A stretch of 41,939 nucleotides of DNA from Ruminococcus sp. (lineage in GTDB: Bacteria > Bacillota > Clostridia > Lachnospirales > Lachnospiraceae). The translations under genes and the position numbers were made by a program. Positions within the stretch are counted from its first letter, which is position 1, and each line of letters begins with the position of its first letter. The notes under the pieces were generated by a model. It was not told the DNA's origin. It saw only the letters and a list, made by a program, of their open reading frames with translations, and searched no databases. The DNA is taken from positions 1 through 41,939 of the forward strand of contig JAMPIB010000032.1 in assembly GCA_023663085.1 (NCBI GenBank), read 5' to 3'. Below, one piece after another: positions 24,285 to 32,222 of the stretch.

Positions 24285-24503
24285 TTAATATTTCCCTTCT
24301 ATTGCCTCAATGTACGATTTCAGATCTTGTAGGATTCCCTTTATTCCCATGGAATTGTATTCTTCATAACAGGTATCAATATAGGAAAGCAGATCATATT
24401 TATCCAAAATGTCACTCACTCTGCAAAAATCCATATTCCATTCCTGCTTCATACAGTTAGCGATCGTTATCTGCATATTTAATACATTATCCGGTCTGGT
24501 CAT
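24285..24503 (-). CDS. DUF3791 protein, putative antitoxin
   Basis: A 72-aa protein resembling DUF3791, a family usually found just before DUF3990 genes. The core reads CRVSDILDKYDLLSYIDTCY. It is first in the operon, behind a near-consensus promoter. Antitoxin function is assumed from its constant pairing with the ADP-ribosyltransferase-like gene. The start ATG lies a few bases after GAAGGTG; an internal Met at residue 10 is an alternative. Confidence 0.75.
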   Translation of the reverse strand: MTRPDNVLNMQITIANCMKQEWNMDFCRVSDILDKYDLLSYIDTCYEEYNSMGIKGILQDLKSYIEAIEGKY

Positions 24504-24556
24504 AGCAACACCTTCATTTTCTATTTTTCCTGCTCATATTTCTCTACTTGTATTTT

Positions 24557-24585
24557 ATTATATTCTTTTTACAAGGCAGATTCAA
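24557..24585 (-). promoter_or_regulatory. Promoter of the DUF3791/DUF3990 operon
   Basis: TTGAAT (24580-24585), 17-bp spacer, TATAAT (24557-24562) on the minus strand, about 55 bp upstream of the first start codon. Confidence 0.7.
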
Positions 24586-24631
24586 TCATATGATTCATAA
24601 TATAGCCATTCTGCCAGTCACGCATAGCGTT

Positions 24632-25606
24632 TCAATTCTGCATCCGGATCTGTTCTTCGTCAATCAATGGATAACTATATAACGTCCTGCCGTCTACATC
24701 TTCATGGTACATATCCACCGCCGTGATCTGTCTGTTATTGTAGGTATTATAATAGTAAATGCCGCGCACCGTATTCATGCAGGAAGTATAGATTGTTTTC
24801 TCATACTCGCCGTTATCCAGTTCACAGCATCCGGCCTGTTGATCCACGGAACCAAGGATATGAAAAAACTGGCCCACACTTTCTTTCTCGGAATCGCCCG
24901 ATACCGAATTCATTTTCACAAAAGAGACTCTGACAAAGCGCGACTGTGACGATAGATCGCCCGGCAGTCCCAGCGCGCCCATGCCCCGGCTGTAAGGAGC
25001 AAGCGGCAGTTCTTTGGCAAAATGATTCTGCGGCGGCTTCGCAGAGAGGTGCATATAATTATTCAGATGGAGCATCTGTTCGGGAAAAGCCGGATTATTC
25101 GTCAATGTGCCGACCGGATTGTCATAAACATGTATTCCGTCTTCTACAGCCTCCAATGTAACCGCCTCGTCTTTATCCGCAATGATCCAGTGGAGCTGCG
25201 CGGTCGGCAGGCTCTCGTTAAAAGGAGTTCCTGTGATATTTATTTTCTCAAGTCTTTCCCGGCATTCTTTTACCGTGGCAAAATGCGCCAGCACCCAGGG
25301 AATCATTTCAAAGACCGCAACATTCTCCCTGCCCCGTACCGGTTCGTTATAATGGGCATTACCGACGAAATTAAGTCCGGCCATAGCCAGTCCCTTCTCA
25401 TTGACCGCGTCATAATAAAGCGGATAATCCTGTGCGATATGCGCCATACCGATCATGGCATAATGGTTGTCCGTATCATCCGTTTCCAGAAAATGGAACC
25501 GGTAATTGCGGGGGGTTATCACAATTTTTTCCCCATAAGAGCATTCATAATCGAGCGTCCTGCCGAAGTAAAAGTCTTTTGTTGTATAGGTTGCCGCTGT
25601 ACACAT
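24632..25606 (-). CDS. bsh: Choloylglycine hydrolase family, bile salt hydrolase
   Basis: The 324-aa Ntn-hydrolase releases glycine or taurine from conjugated bile salts. The initiator Met precedes the nucleophile C2 (MCTAATYT), exposed after Met removal. Other family residues are present: R16 and D19 in FGRTLDY, GLNFVGNAHY (77-86), N171 in LTNNPAF, and SRFVR (222-226). GLNF-x-GNA-x-Y and GDLSS-x-SRF favour bile salt hydrolase over penicillin V acylase. There is no signal peptide, as is usual for cytosolic enzymes. AAGGAGG precedes the ATG. The promoter is a perfect consensus, and a strong hairpin sits between the two. This marks a gut lifestyle. Confidence 0.93.
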   Translation of the reverse strand: MCTAATYTTKDFYFGRTLDYECSYGEKIVITPRNYRFHFLETDDTDNHYAMIGMAHIAQDYPLYYDAVNEKGLAMAGLNFVGNAHYNEPVRGRENVAVFEMIPWVLAHFATVKECRERLEKINITGTPFNESLPTAQLHWIIADKDEAVTLEAVEDGIHVYDNPVGTLTNNPAFPEQMLHLNNYMHLSAKPPQNHFAKELPLAPYSRGMGALGLPGDLSSQSRFVRVSFVKMNSVSGDSEKESVGQFFHILGSVDQQAGCCELDNGEYEKTIYTSCMNTVRGIYYYNTYNNRQITAVDMYHEDVDGRTLYSYPLIDEEQIRMQN

Positions 25607-25627
25607 GGTAGATTCCTCCTTAAAAAT

Positions 25628-25670
25628 AGCCTTACCACATAAGTGATAATATCACCTAAGCGATAAGGCT
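25628..25670 (-). promoter_or_regulatory. Terminator-like hairpin/palindrome in the bsh leader
   Basis: On the minus strand 21-nt arms (starting AGCCTTA, ending TAAGGCT) pair with three G-U pairs and one mismatch around a tiny loop. ATTTTTAAGGAGG, the bsh ribosome site, follows immediately. The core GTGATA-T-TATCAC is also a good DNA palindrome. It may be an attenuator, an operator, or a terminator for the upstream secreted-protein gene that bsh transcription must pass. Confidence 0.75.
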
Positions 25671-25707
25671 GGAATTTTCAGAGCGGATTACTCCGTTTCT
25701 AAATAGT

Positions 25708-25736
25708 ATTATATAAAAGTGCATTTTATATGTCAA
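25708..25736 (-). promoter_or_regulatory. Consensus promoter of bsh
   Basis: TTGACA (25731-25736), 17-bp spacer, TATAAT (25708-25713): a perfect sigma-A promoter on the minus strand. The leader to the start codon is about 95 nt and includes the hairpin at 25628-25670. Confidence 0.88.
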
Positions 25737-25762
25737 ACAAATTTTGTTTTTTCAGTCCCTTC

Positions 25763-26641
25763 CTACCATTCCCTTTCCCACACCGCGTCAAAATACACTT
25801 TCGCCGGACACTCTTCTTCCATACTGCACAGATCCCTGTCATTATCTATATCAAAGGACACAAGGATCGTCGCATCCGCTATCCAGGGTTCTATCTTCCG
25901 TTGAAAAGCCGGTATCACATCTTTTCTATGTACCTGCCCGCTCCAGTCATCGTGCAGTTCTTCCCATACCGCAAAGGCGGCATCAGCACTGTCTTCCATA
26001 ACAATCCCTGCCTCATCATCAATATAGATCACCGCGTAATCGTAAGTGGCCTCGCCCTGCATCTCGTAGATCATACTAAGGAGCAGATAGTCCTGTCCAT
26101 CTTTATGGGTCACGCAGATCGTACCGTTTCCCACATGAGAAGCATCGTAACTCCTGCTGATAAAACGGGGATGTGTCTCATATCCTCCCTCCGGCAGACC
26201 GCGGAATACTTTCACATAGGCCAGACCCGGATATCCGTCCAGAAAATCTTCTACCCGCACGGTATCCTCCGCATAGATAGACAATTGTACCAGATCCTCC
26301 ACGCCGTCATGTGTCACATCGGCACAGGTCTGATAAACTACAGTCTCCGTCTCCTCCACGCTCGGAAAGACTTCTGAAAAATAATACCCTTCCTCTCCCA
26401 ACTGGCCGATATCGCTGTAAGGCGAATAAAGATACTCCTGATCTTTTACGATATACTTTTCCGCAAAATCTGACACTCCCGTCACTTCTTCTGTCTCTGT
26501 AACTTTCTCTGTCTCCGTAATTTCCTCTGTCTCCGTAACTTCCTCCAGTTCTGCATTTTCCTCCGCAGCACAGGCCGGGCATACAAGCACTGTCAATATG
26601 ATCCCCAATGATATGATTTTCTTACCGCCTTTTCTCATCAT
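25763..26641 (-). CDS. Secreted protein of unknown function with acidic repeats
   Basis: The 292-aa protein starts at an ATG after GGGGGAAATAC. A signal peptide (about 1-27, IISLGIILTVLVCPACA) ends in an Ala-x-Ala-like site; the Cys before it is not in a standard lipobox. A short Glu/Thr repeat (VTETEE, ITETEK, VTETEE; about residues 35-55) follows. The rest is a folded domain with DVTHDGVEDLVQLSIYAED, reminiscent of calcium-binding or VCBS-like loops, but I recognise no named family. An array of 11-bp repeats lies 54 bp upstream, overlapping the promoter region. It stands alone between comEC and bsh. Confidence 0.75.
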   Translation of the reverse strand: MMRKGGKKIISLGIILTVLVCPACAAEENAELEEVTETEEITETEKVTETEEVTGVSDFAEKYIVKDQEYLYSPYSDIGQLGEEGYYFSEVFPSVEETETVVYQTCADVTHDGVEDLVQLSIYAEDTVRVEDFLDGYPGLAYVKVFRGLPEGGYETHPRFISRSYDASHVGNGTICVTHKDGQDYLLLSMIYEMQGEATYDYAVIYIDDEAGIVMEDSADAAFAVWEELHDDWSGQVHRKDVIPAFQRKIEPWIADATILVSFDIDNDRDLCSMEEECPAKVYFDAVWEREW

Positions 26642-26694
26642 GTATTTCCCCCGCTTTTCTATATCTGCTCTGTATAAAAAAGCATACACCCGGA

Positions 26695-26749
26695 TTGCAT
26701 CATAGTTGCATCATTGTTGTATCATTTTTGAATCTTTTTTGTATCATTT
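26695..26749 (-). repeat. Five tandem 11-bp repeats, probable response-regulator binding array
   Basis: On the plus strand five consecutive 11-mers read TTGCATCATAG, TTGCATCATTG, TTGTATCATTT, TTGAATCTTTT and TTGTATCATTT. More degenerate units may continue to about 26770. The 11-bp period equals one helical turn and matches the direct-repeat spacing used by OmpR/PhoB-family regulators. The array lies upstream of the secreted-protein gene. The repeat nearest the gene overlaps the expected -35 region. Confidence 0.75.
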
Positions 26750-26793
26750 CTGCAAAATCTTGTATCTGTCAAAACGCATACCCTATATAATAT

Positions 26794-28989
26794 CTACTCT
26801 CCCACGAATGTCTCCACTCTCACTTTGCCGTTCCGATAGGTGATAGTCAGCGCACCGCCCTTTGCGGTCACATAAACATGGCATCCGGCATCTGACAGCC
26901 GTTTCAACAGTTCCTCATGCGGGTGTCCGTAACGGTTATCTTTCCCTGCGGATATCAGCGCGATCTTCGGTGAAGCTGTTTTTAAAAAAGCCTCTCCGGT
27001 CGAATTTTTAGAACCATGATGCGCCACTTTCAGGACTGTGATATCCGCACCAAAACCGGATACATCACCGGCCGCAGCCAGTCTGTCTTCCAGTTCCCGC
27101 CGCAGTTCCTCTTCCCCGCTGCCTTCCAGATCGCCCGTAAAAAGTGCCGTGAAAGTTTCGTATTCCAGATAGAGCACGATAGAAGCGGCATTTGTCTCCT
27201 GTATGGAGCCTTTCTGCGGATGCAGGCAGGTCAGGGTAAGTTCTCCGTGGCGTATCACGTCCCCTTTATGAATATACTGTACTGCAACGCCCTGTCCGGC
27301 GGCCAGTCTTGCAAGTTCCCGATATTCTTCGCTTTTCGCACTTTCTCCGATATCCGGCAGAAATAGATTGCTTATCGCAATACCGTTTGCATTCATTTCC
27401 TCTATCAGCATCCGGATGCCGTTATAATGATCGGCGTCCATATGGGTGACAAAGACCGCGTCAAGGCGCCCGACTCCTTCTTCTTTTAAAAAAGGCAGGA
27501 TCTGATATGTCCCGACATCGCTTTTACTGGAACTGCCGCCATCGATCAGGCAGCGGCCTCCGCTTTCATCCGCGATATAAATACAGTCTCCCTGTCCCAC
27601 ATCCAAAATCGTGATCTGCAGACCGTCCGGCAGACGCAGGGTAAGAAAGAGCACGGCGGATAAAATACACATCCAGAACTGTAATCTGCTCCATTTCCTA
27701 CTGCCAAAAACCGCAGCGCTTAGTAAAAGCGCGAAGACAACGATCTGCCAGTTCTTCGGCCGTCCGAGTATATTCCTGCTCCCCGGCAGTTTTAACGTCC
27801 ACATACAACAGGATTCATAAAAAGCCAACAGCAGATGTACAGGATATGTCGCGTATTTTCCCAGAGGCAGATAGCAGGACGCCGCCGCAAGCACAGCCAA
27901 TCCTCCGGATACAATAACAGTTGTTCCCGGAATAATAAGCAGGTTAAGAAGCAGGGAATACAGCGGATATTCATAATAGAAACACAGATATACAGGCAGA
28001 GTGATGATAGAAACCGCCAGGCTGGTTGACATAACTTTTTCCAGTTTTGTTTTCCAGAACAGATTTTCTTCCAGTACCGGTAAAAATAAGCCGATCGCCA
28101 GAATGGCGCCGAAAGAAAAGAGAAAACCGCTATGATATAAATAGAGCGGCTGTCTGACCAGCACCGTGATAGCGGCGACAGCCATAGCCGTCAGCATGTC
28201 ATATGTACGTCTAAACAGCCCCGCCGCGATATGGAAAGCAAACATCATGATGGCTCTCAGCGCCGAAATGCTCATACCGGTCATCACACCATAACAGTAC
28301 ATGAAGGCTATGGATATCAGAACGTTAAGGATCATCGGACATCTGCACCTGTGCAGTATTTTGTACAGTCCCATACCAATAAGGGAAATATGCAGTCCGC
28401 TGATGGATAAAATATGGATCACACCGTTTAGCTGATAAAGTTCTTTAATTTCCGTATCGAGACCGCTCTTTTCTCCAAGCAGGATGGCCTTCATGATGGA
28501 GGCGTCTTTTTCTTCATAACAGCAGTCTATCAGAAAAGAAAAATAACACCGGATCTGATAAAGTCCTTCCCGAAACCTGTCATAAGAAGACGTCTCCTGC
28601 AAGACCACGGCATCCTGTATCCGGGCCTGTATCCCCAGAATCTGATAATAATGCGCCGCGTCAAATTCACCGGGATTCGTGGCCTGTGCAAAGGTGCGCA
28701 GTTTCCCCTGCATTCTGACATAACTTCCCGTATGCGGCTCTTCTTTTCCTTCCATGTAACATATAACACCTGTTATTTGTGGATTTAAATCTTGAACATC
28801 TTTCAGATAAATAACCAGAATTTTTTGTTGATCAGAAATGCGATACTCTTTTTTATCGACCTGTCCCGTAAATGTTACCACGCTTTTATCTGCCTGCTCC
28901 AGATCTGGCAGGGGAAACGGATGCAGATACAGATAGAAACGGATGAGCACTACGAAAGCCAGACCGATCAGACACACCGGTCTTCTCAA
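26794..28989 (-). CDS. comEC: ComEC/Rec2 DNA-uptake channel with metallo-beta-lactamase domain
   Basis: The 731-aa polytopic membrane protein transports single-stranded DNA in natural transformation. It begins with hydrophobic helices and a DUF4131-like extracytoplasmic domain. The Competence domain (about 190-430) carries VIHILSISGLHISLIGMGLY. The C-terminal metallo-beta-lactamase domain (about 455-720) has the ligands DVGQGDC, VTHMDADHYNG and VAHHGSKNS. The length is normal and no break is seen. The start is TTG, nine bases after AAGGAGG, 17 bp past the GerMN stop. It ends the operon comEA-response regulator-kinase-GerMN-comEC. Confidence 0.95.
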   Translation of the reverse strand: MRRPVCLIGLAFVVLIRFYLYLHPFPLPDLEQADKSVVTFTGQVDKKEYRISDQQKILVIYLKDVQDLNPQITGVICYMEGKEEPHTGSYVRMQGKLRTFAQATNPGEFDAAHYYQILGIQARIQDAVVLQETSSYDRFREGLYQIRCYFSFLIDCCYEEKDASIMKAILLGEKSGLDTEIKELYQLNGVIHILSISGLHISLIGMGLYKILHRCRCPMILNVLISIAFMYCYGVMTGMSISALRAIMMFAFHIAAGLFRRTYDMLTAMAVAAITVLVRQPLYLYHSGFLFSFGAILAIGLFLPVLEENLFWKTKLEKVMSTSLAVSIITLPVYLCFYYEYPLYSLLLNLLIIPGTTVIVSGGLAVLAAASCYLPLGKYATYPVHLLLAFYESCCMWTLKLPGSRNILGRPKNWQIVVFALLLSAAVFGSRKWSRLQFWMCILSAVLFLTLRLPDGLQITILDVGQGDCIYIADESGGRCLIDGGSSSKSDVGTYQILPFLKEEGVGRLDAVFVTHMDADHYNGIRMLIEEMNANGIAISNLFLPDIGESAKSEEYRELARLAAGQGVAVQYIHKGDVIRHGELTLTCLHPQKGSIQETNAASIVLYLEYETFTALFTGDLEGSGEEELRRELEDRLAAAGDVSGFGADITVLKVAHHGSKNSTGEAFLKTASPKIALISAGKDNRYGHPHEELLKRLSDAGCHVYVTAKGGALTITYRNGKVRVETFVGE

Positions 28990-29006
28990 TAATAGATACC
29001 TCCTTT

Positions 29007-29966
29007 TTATTCTGCCGCAGATGCAGCACTTTCCAACAGATCCAGATTTCTTTCAAAGATATTCGTAAGACTTACGCTTTCTTTGTATAAGACATTTGTC
29101 TCACCATTGACAGAAATCTGCACTTTATTGACATTGGGCAATTCCACAAGGGAATTGGCGATGGAATAGATTGTAACGTCATTGGTCACATTATAGGGCT
29201 GGCTCAAAAATGATTCGTCTAAGTTTACATAACATATCCTGTCGTTGACTGTCACGCTGATGATCTTGGTCGCCGGATTGATGGTCGGATAGTCGCCGGC
29301 CGCCGCCGGGCCTTCTATCAGTTTCTCCACAACGAGTTTTTCCAGAGACATATTGCTGTTGTAGACAACGTTCCGCTGATTTTCTTCCACCAGCCTGTCC
29401 CCGTTTTCATTGGCAAAATACAGGCGGAGATTGACTTTTTCATAGGTATTGATCTCGTTGCCGGCATTATCAATGAACGTATCTGACGACATCGTGCCGA
29501 TCGCCACACCGCTGCTGTCCGCCAGCGGCTCATTTAATACGGTAAAAGAAATATAGTTTACACCTTCCACCTGCGACAATGTCCTGACGATCGCGGCGCG
29601 CACCAGAATTTCTCTGATATTGTCCATCTCTTTATAATGCTCATCAAAATTGACGGTCAACTGGCCTCCATCCCAGATATAGCCGAGCAGGGCAAAATTT
29701 CCCGCCAGAGGCGCCTTATATTCGCCTTTATCGGGTATCACCGCAAGCTGTCCGAGCAGTTCATCCAGTAATGCCTGCTTATCTTCAGTCGCAGTCTGGT
29801 AGCTGTTGGAAAAAATCTTTGTCTCTTCATTGTTTACATAATATATGTCGTATATCTTTCCGCCTTCGATATCCGGCTCCTCCTGCGAACCGCAGCCGGC
29901 CGCACACAGGGCTAAAGCGGAAATGAGCAAAAGCAGTAACAAAAACTGCCTTTTGATACGTTTCAT
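29007..29966 (-). CDS. GerMN-domain lipoprotein
   Basis: The 319-aa lipoprotein has a signal sequence ending in the lipobox LCAAGC (Cys about 25). Two GerMN-type domains follow (about 85-165 and 215-300), with NFDEHYKEM and VNLDESFLSQP as matching core strands. GerMN domains occur in the spore germination protein GerM and in lipoproteins linked to envelope sensing. Lying directly after the kinase gene, this one may modulate the sensor, as LpqB does for MtrB in actinobacteria. That parallel is inference. The ATG at 29966 is preferred over one 12 nt upstream that overlaps the ribosome site. Confidence 0.9.
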   Translation of the reverse strand: MKRIKRQFLLLLLLISALALCAAGCGSQEEPDIEGGKIYDIYYVNNEETKIFSNSYQTATEDKQALLDELLGQLAVIPDKGEYKAPLAGNFALLGYIWDGGQLTVNFDEHYKEMDNIREILVRAAIVRTLSQVEGVNYISFTVLNEPLADSSGVAIGTMSSDTFIDNAGNEINTYEKVNLRLYFANENGDRLVEENQRNVVYNSNMSLEKLVVEKLIEGPAAAGDYPTINPATKIISVTVNDRICYVNLDESFLSQPYNVTNDVTIYSIANSLVELPNVNKVQISVNGETNVLYKESVSLTNIFERNLDLLESAASAAE

Positions 29967-30035
29967 AAAAATAACCATGCCTTTCTCTCAGTCTGCGAAA
30001 AATTTATTTTTCAACCCATGCTTCTTACAAAATCG

Positions 30036-31508
30036 TTACGTAACGGAAATGTACGTAAGCGGAATCTTCACGGTAAAAGTCGTTCCTTCTCCTTCTTCGC
30101 TGACGACTTTGATGGAGCCTCTGTGCATCAGGATGGCGCTTCTGGTGATGGCAAGACCGAGCCCGGTGCCCTCGATCTCCTTGGAATGCGACTTATCTAC
30201 CCGGTAAAAACGTTCATAGATATGATCTATGGACTCTGCCGGGATACCGATCCCCGAATCCGCCACTTCTACAGTAAAAAACTGATAATCCGCGTCCAGT
30301 GTCACTTTGACCCAGCCGTGTTTTTTATTATATTTAATGGCATTTTCCAGAAGATTTGTAATAACAAGTGTTATTTTAACTTCGTCTACCGCTGCCGTGA
30401 CCGGGCGGATACTCTCATAAACCAGTTCTATGTCCTTCTTGATGGCGATCGGACGCAGTCTTTTCATGATAAATTCCACAAGCATATTGATATCCACCTG
30501 TGAGATGTTCAGATCGGAATTAGTCCTTTCCAGTTTGATAAGCGCCAGCAGATCGTTGATGATCTTATCTTCCCTGTCAATTTCTGTCGCAATATCTTCC
30601 ATAAACTCCTGATATACTTCTATCGGCACATCCTCCTGCCCGCGCAGGGAATCCGCCAGTACTTTGATGGAAGTGATCGGCGTCTTGAGCTCGTGGGAAA
30701 CATTGGATACAAATTCCTGTCTGGAATCATCCAGCACTTTCATGCGGCTGAGTACTTGATTAAAAGCATCTCCGATATGTTCCGTCTCCAGACAGTCGGT
30801 AACAGAAATGGGATCGCTGGTGTATCCTTCTTTGACCTGGCTCAAGGCATCCGTTACTTTTTCAAAGGGTCTGATGATGACATAAGAAATAACACCCGCT
30901 ATAATAAAGACCGCTATCGTGACAATGACCTCTATCACCATAGCCTGCCTGCTCAAAATCCCCATTGTAGCGGAAATATTATCGGTCGATACGCTGGTCA
31001 GCATAACACCTCTCACACGGGCATTCTCTGCAGGCCCCTCGCCTGCGGGTTCCGCCGCCAGTGTATCCATGATCGGCGTCGTCATTTCAATATAGCCGTT
31101 AGAAGCATCATACTGACTGATATTTTCTCCTTTCAGGCTGCGGATGACCTCTTCCGAAATGATGGTCTTTCCTTCACTGATACCATAAGTATCTTTTACG
31201 ACTTTCAGGTCGTTATTGATGATCAGCACCCGCCCGTCATAAAGGTTCGACAGCTGGTTCAGCTCCGCATTGACGACTTCGGAGGAATTGTCCTGTAAAT
31301 ACCGGTATGTGATCAGATGATTAGCCAGAATCTTCAGCTGTGCCTGCACATCAGAGATACGGACATTGACCGCACGCTGCTCATAATTTTTCACGATCGC
31401 TTTTTCCACCAGCGTACAGGGTATCAGTCCGACAATGAACACGATCGCAAAGATACGCAGTTTTAAGCTGCGCAGAAAACTTATTTTTCTCAAATCCAGT
31501 TTATGCAA
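30036..31508 (-). CDS. Sensor histidine kinase (two-component system)
   Basis: The 490-aa kinase has an N-terminal transmembrane helix (about 12-33), an extracytoplasmic sensor region (about 35-190) and a second helix (about 195-217). A HAMP domain, the H-box FVSNVSHELKTPITSIKVL (phosphoryl His about 279) and a HATPase_c domain with N (ITNLLENAIKYN), DSGIGIP and GTGLGLAI boxes follow. It resembles WalK/MtrB-type kinases but lacks a PAS domain. The TTG start lies within the last codons of the response-regulator gene (8-bp overlap), so the pair is translationally coupled. The signal is unknown. Confidence 0.93.
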   Translation of the reverse strand: MHKLDLRKISFLRSLKLRIFAIVFIVGLIPCTLVEKAIVKNYEQRAVNVRISDVQAQLKILANHLITYRYLQDNSSEVVNAELNQLSNLYDGRVLIINNDLKVVKDTYGISEGKTIISEEVIRSLKGENISQYDASNGYIEMTTPIMDTLAAEPAGEGPAENARVRGVMLTSVSTDNISATMGILSRQAMVIEVIVTIAVFIIAGVISYVIIRPFEKVTDALSQVKEGYTSDPISVTDCLETEHIGDAFNQVLSRMKVLDDSRQEFVSNVSHELKTPITSIKVLADSLRGQEDVPIEVYQEFMEDIATEIDREDKIINDLLALIKLERTNSDLNISQVDINMLVEFIMKRLRPIAIKKDIELVYESIRPVTAAVDEVKITLVITNLLENAIKYNKKHGWVKVTLDADYQFFTVEVADSGIGIPAESIDHIYERFYRVDKSHSKEIEGTGLGLAITRSAILMHRGSIKVVSEEGEGTTFTVKIPLTYISVT

Positions 31509-32187
31509 AGTAATAACCTACTCCCCATTTGGTATGCACGTACATCGGTTCACTTGGTGTTTCTTCAATCTTTTCTCTCAATCTTCGGATATGTACGTCA
31601 ACAGTGCGTACATCGCCGGGATAATCGCTGCCCCAGACCAGATTCAGAAGATTTTCCCTGCTGTATACCTTGTTGGGATTTTTTATCAGCAGTTCCAATA
31701 CTTCATATTCTTTGGCTGTAAGGTTGACTTCCCGGTCTTTTATATAAACTCTCCTGCCATCACAGTCCAGTCTCATATCCCGATTCTCAATGACCCTGGC
31801 CGTACTCTTTTCCTCGGTCTTTCTGGCTGTCCGGCGCATAATGGCCTTGATCCTTGCTTTTACCTCCAGAATATTAAAAGGCTTGGTGATATAATCGTCC
31901 GCGCCGTATTCCAGACCCAGGATCTTGTCCATATCTTCTCCTTTGGCTGTCAGCATGACGATCGGCGTATTGGAAAATTCCCGGATCTGCTGGCAGACCT
32001 CAAAACCTCCCATTTTAGGCAGCATGACATCTAACAGTATCATATCATAACTGTTATTGCGGGCAAACTCCAAAGCCTCTTCCCCATCATAGGCGCAGTC
32101 AACCTCCATGCCATCCTGCTCCAGACTGAATCGGATTCCCTTCACGATCAGTTTTTCATCATCAACAACCAAAACCCTGTTTGCCAT
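31501..32187 (-). CDS. OmpR/PhoB-family response regulator
   Basis: The 228-aa protein has an N-terminal receiver domain with VVDDEKLIV, phospho-acceptor D52 (ILLDVMLPKMGG) and a conserved Thr/Lys (MLTAKGED, then DDYITKPF). The C-terminal winged-helix domain (about 130-228) contains LTAKEYEVLELLIKNP and RTVDVHIRRLREKIE. It closely resembles WalR/MtrA-type regulators, which bind tandem direct repeats. It is the partner of the overlapping kinase and a plausible reader of the 11-bp repeat array at 26695-26749, though this is not shown. It follows comEA by 35 bp. Confidence 0.95.
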   Translation of the reverse strand: MANRVLVVDDEKLIVKGIRFSLEQDGMEVDCAYDGEEALEFARNNSYDMILLDVMLPKMGGFEVCQQIREFSNTPIVMLTAKGEDMDKILGLEYGADDYITKPFNILEVKARIKAIMRRTARKTEEKSTARVIENRDMRLDCDGRRVYIKDREVNLTAKEYEVLELLIKNPNKVYSRENLLNLVWGSDYPGDVRTVDVHIRRLREKIEETPSEPMYVHTKWGVGYYFA

Positions 32188-32222
32188 TGGTAACTAAGCC
32201 TCCCCCTCAGTTTGCATACTTT

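Noticed and set aside
25022-25642. 206-codon plus-strand frame opposite bsh
   Set aside because: It is antisense to a well-conserved hydrolase, with no ribosome site or recognisable domain.
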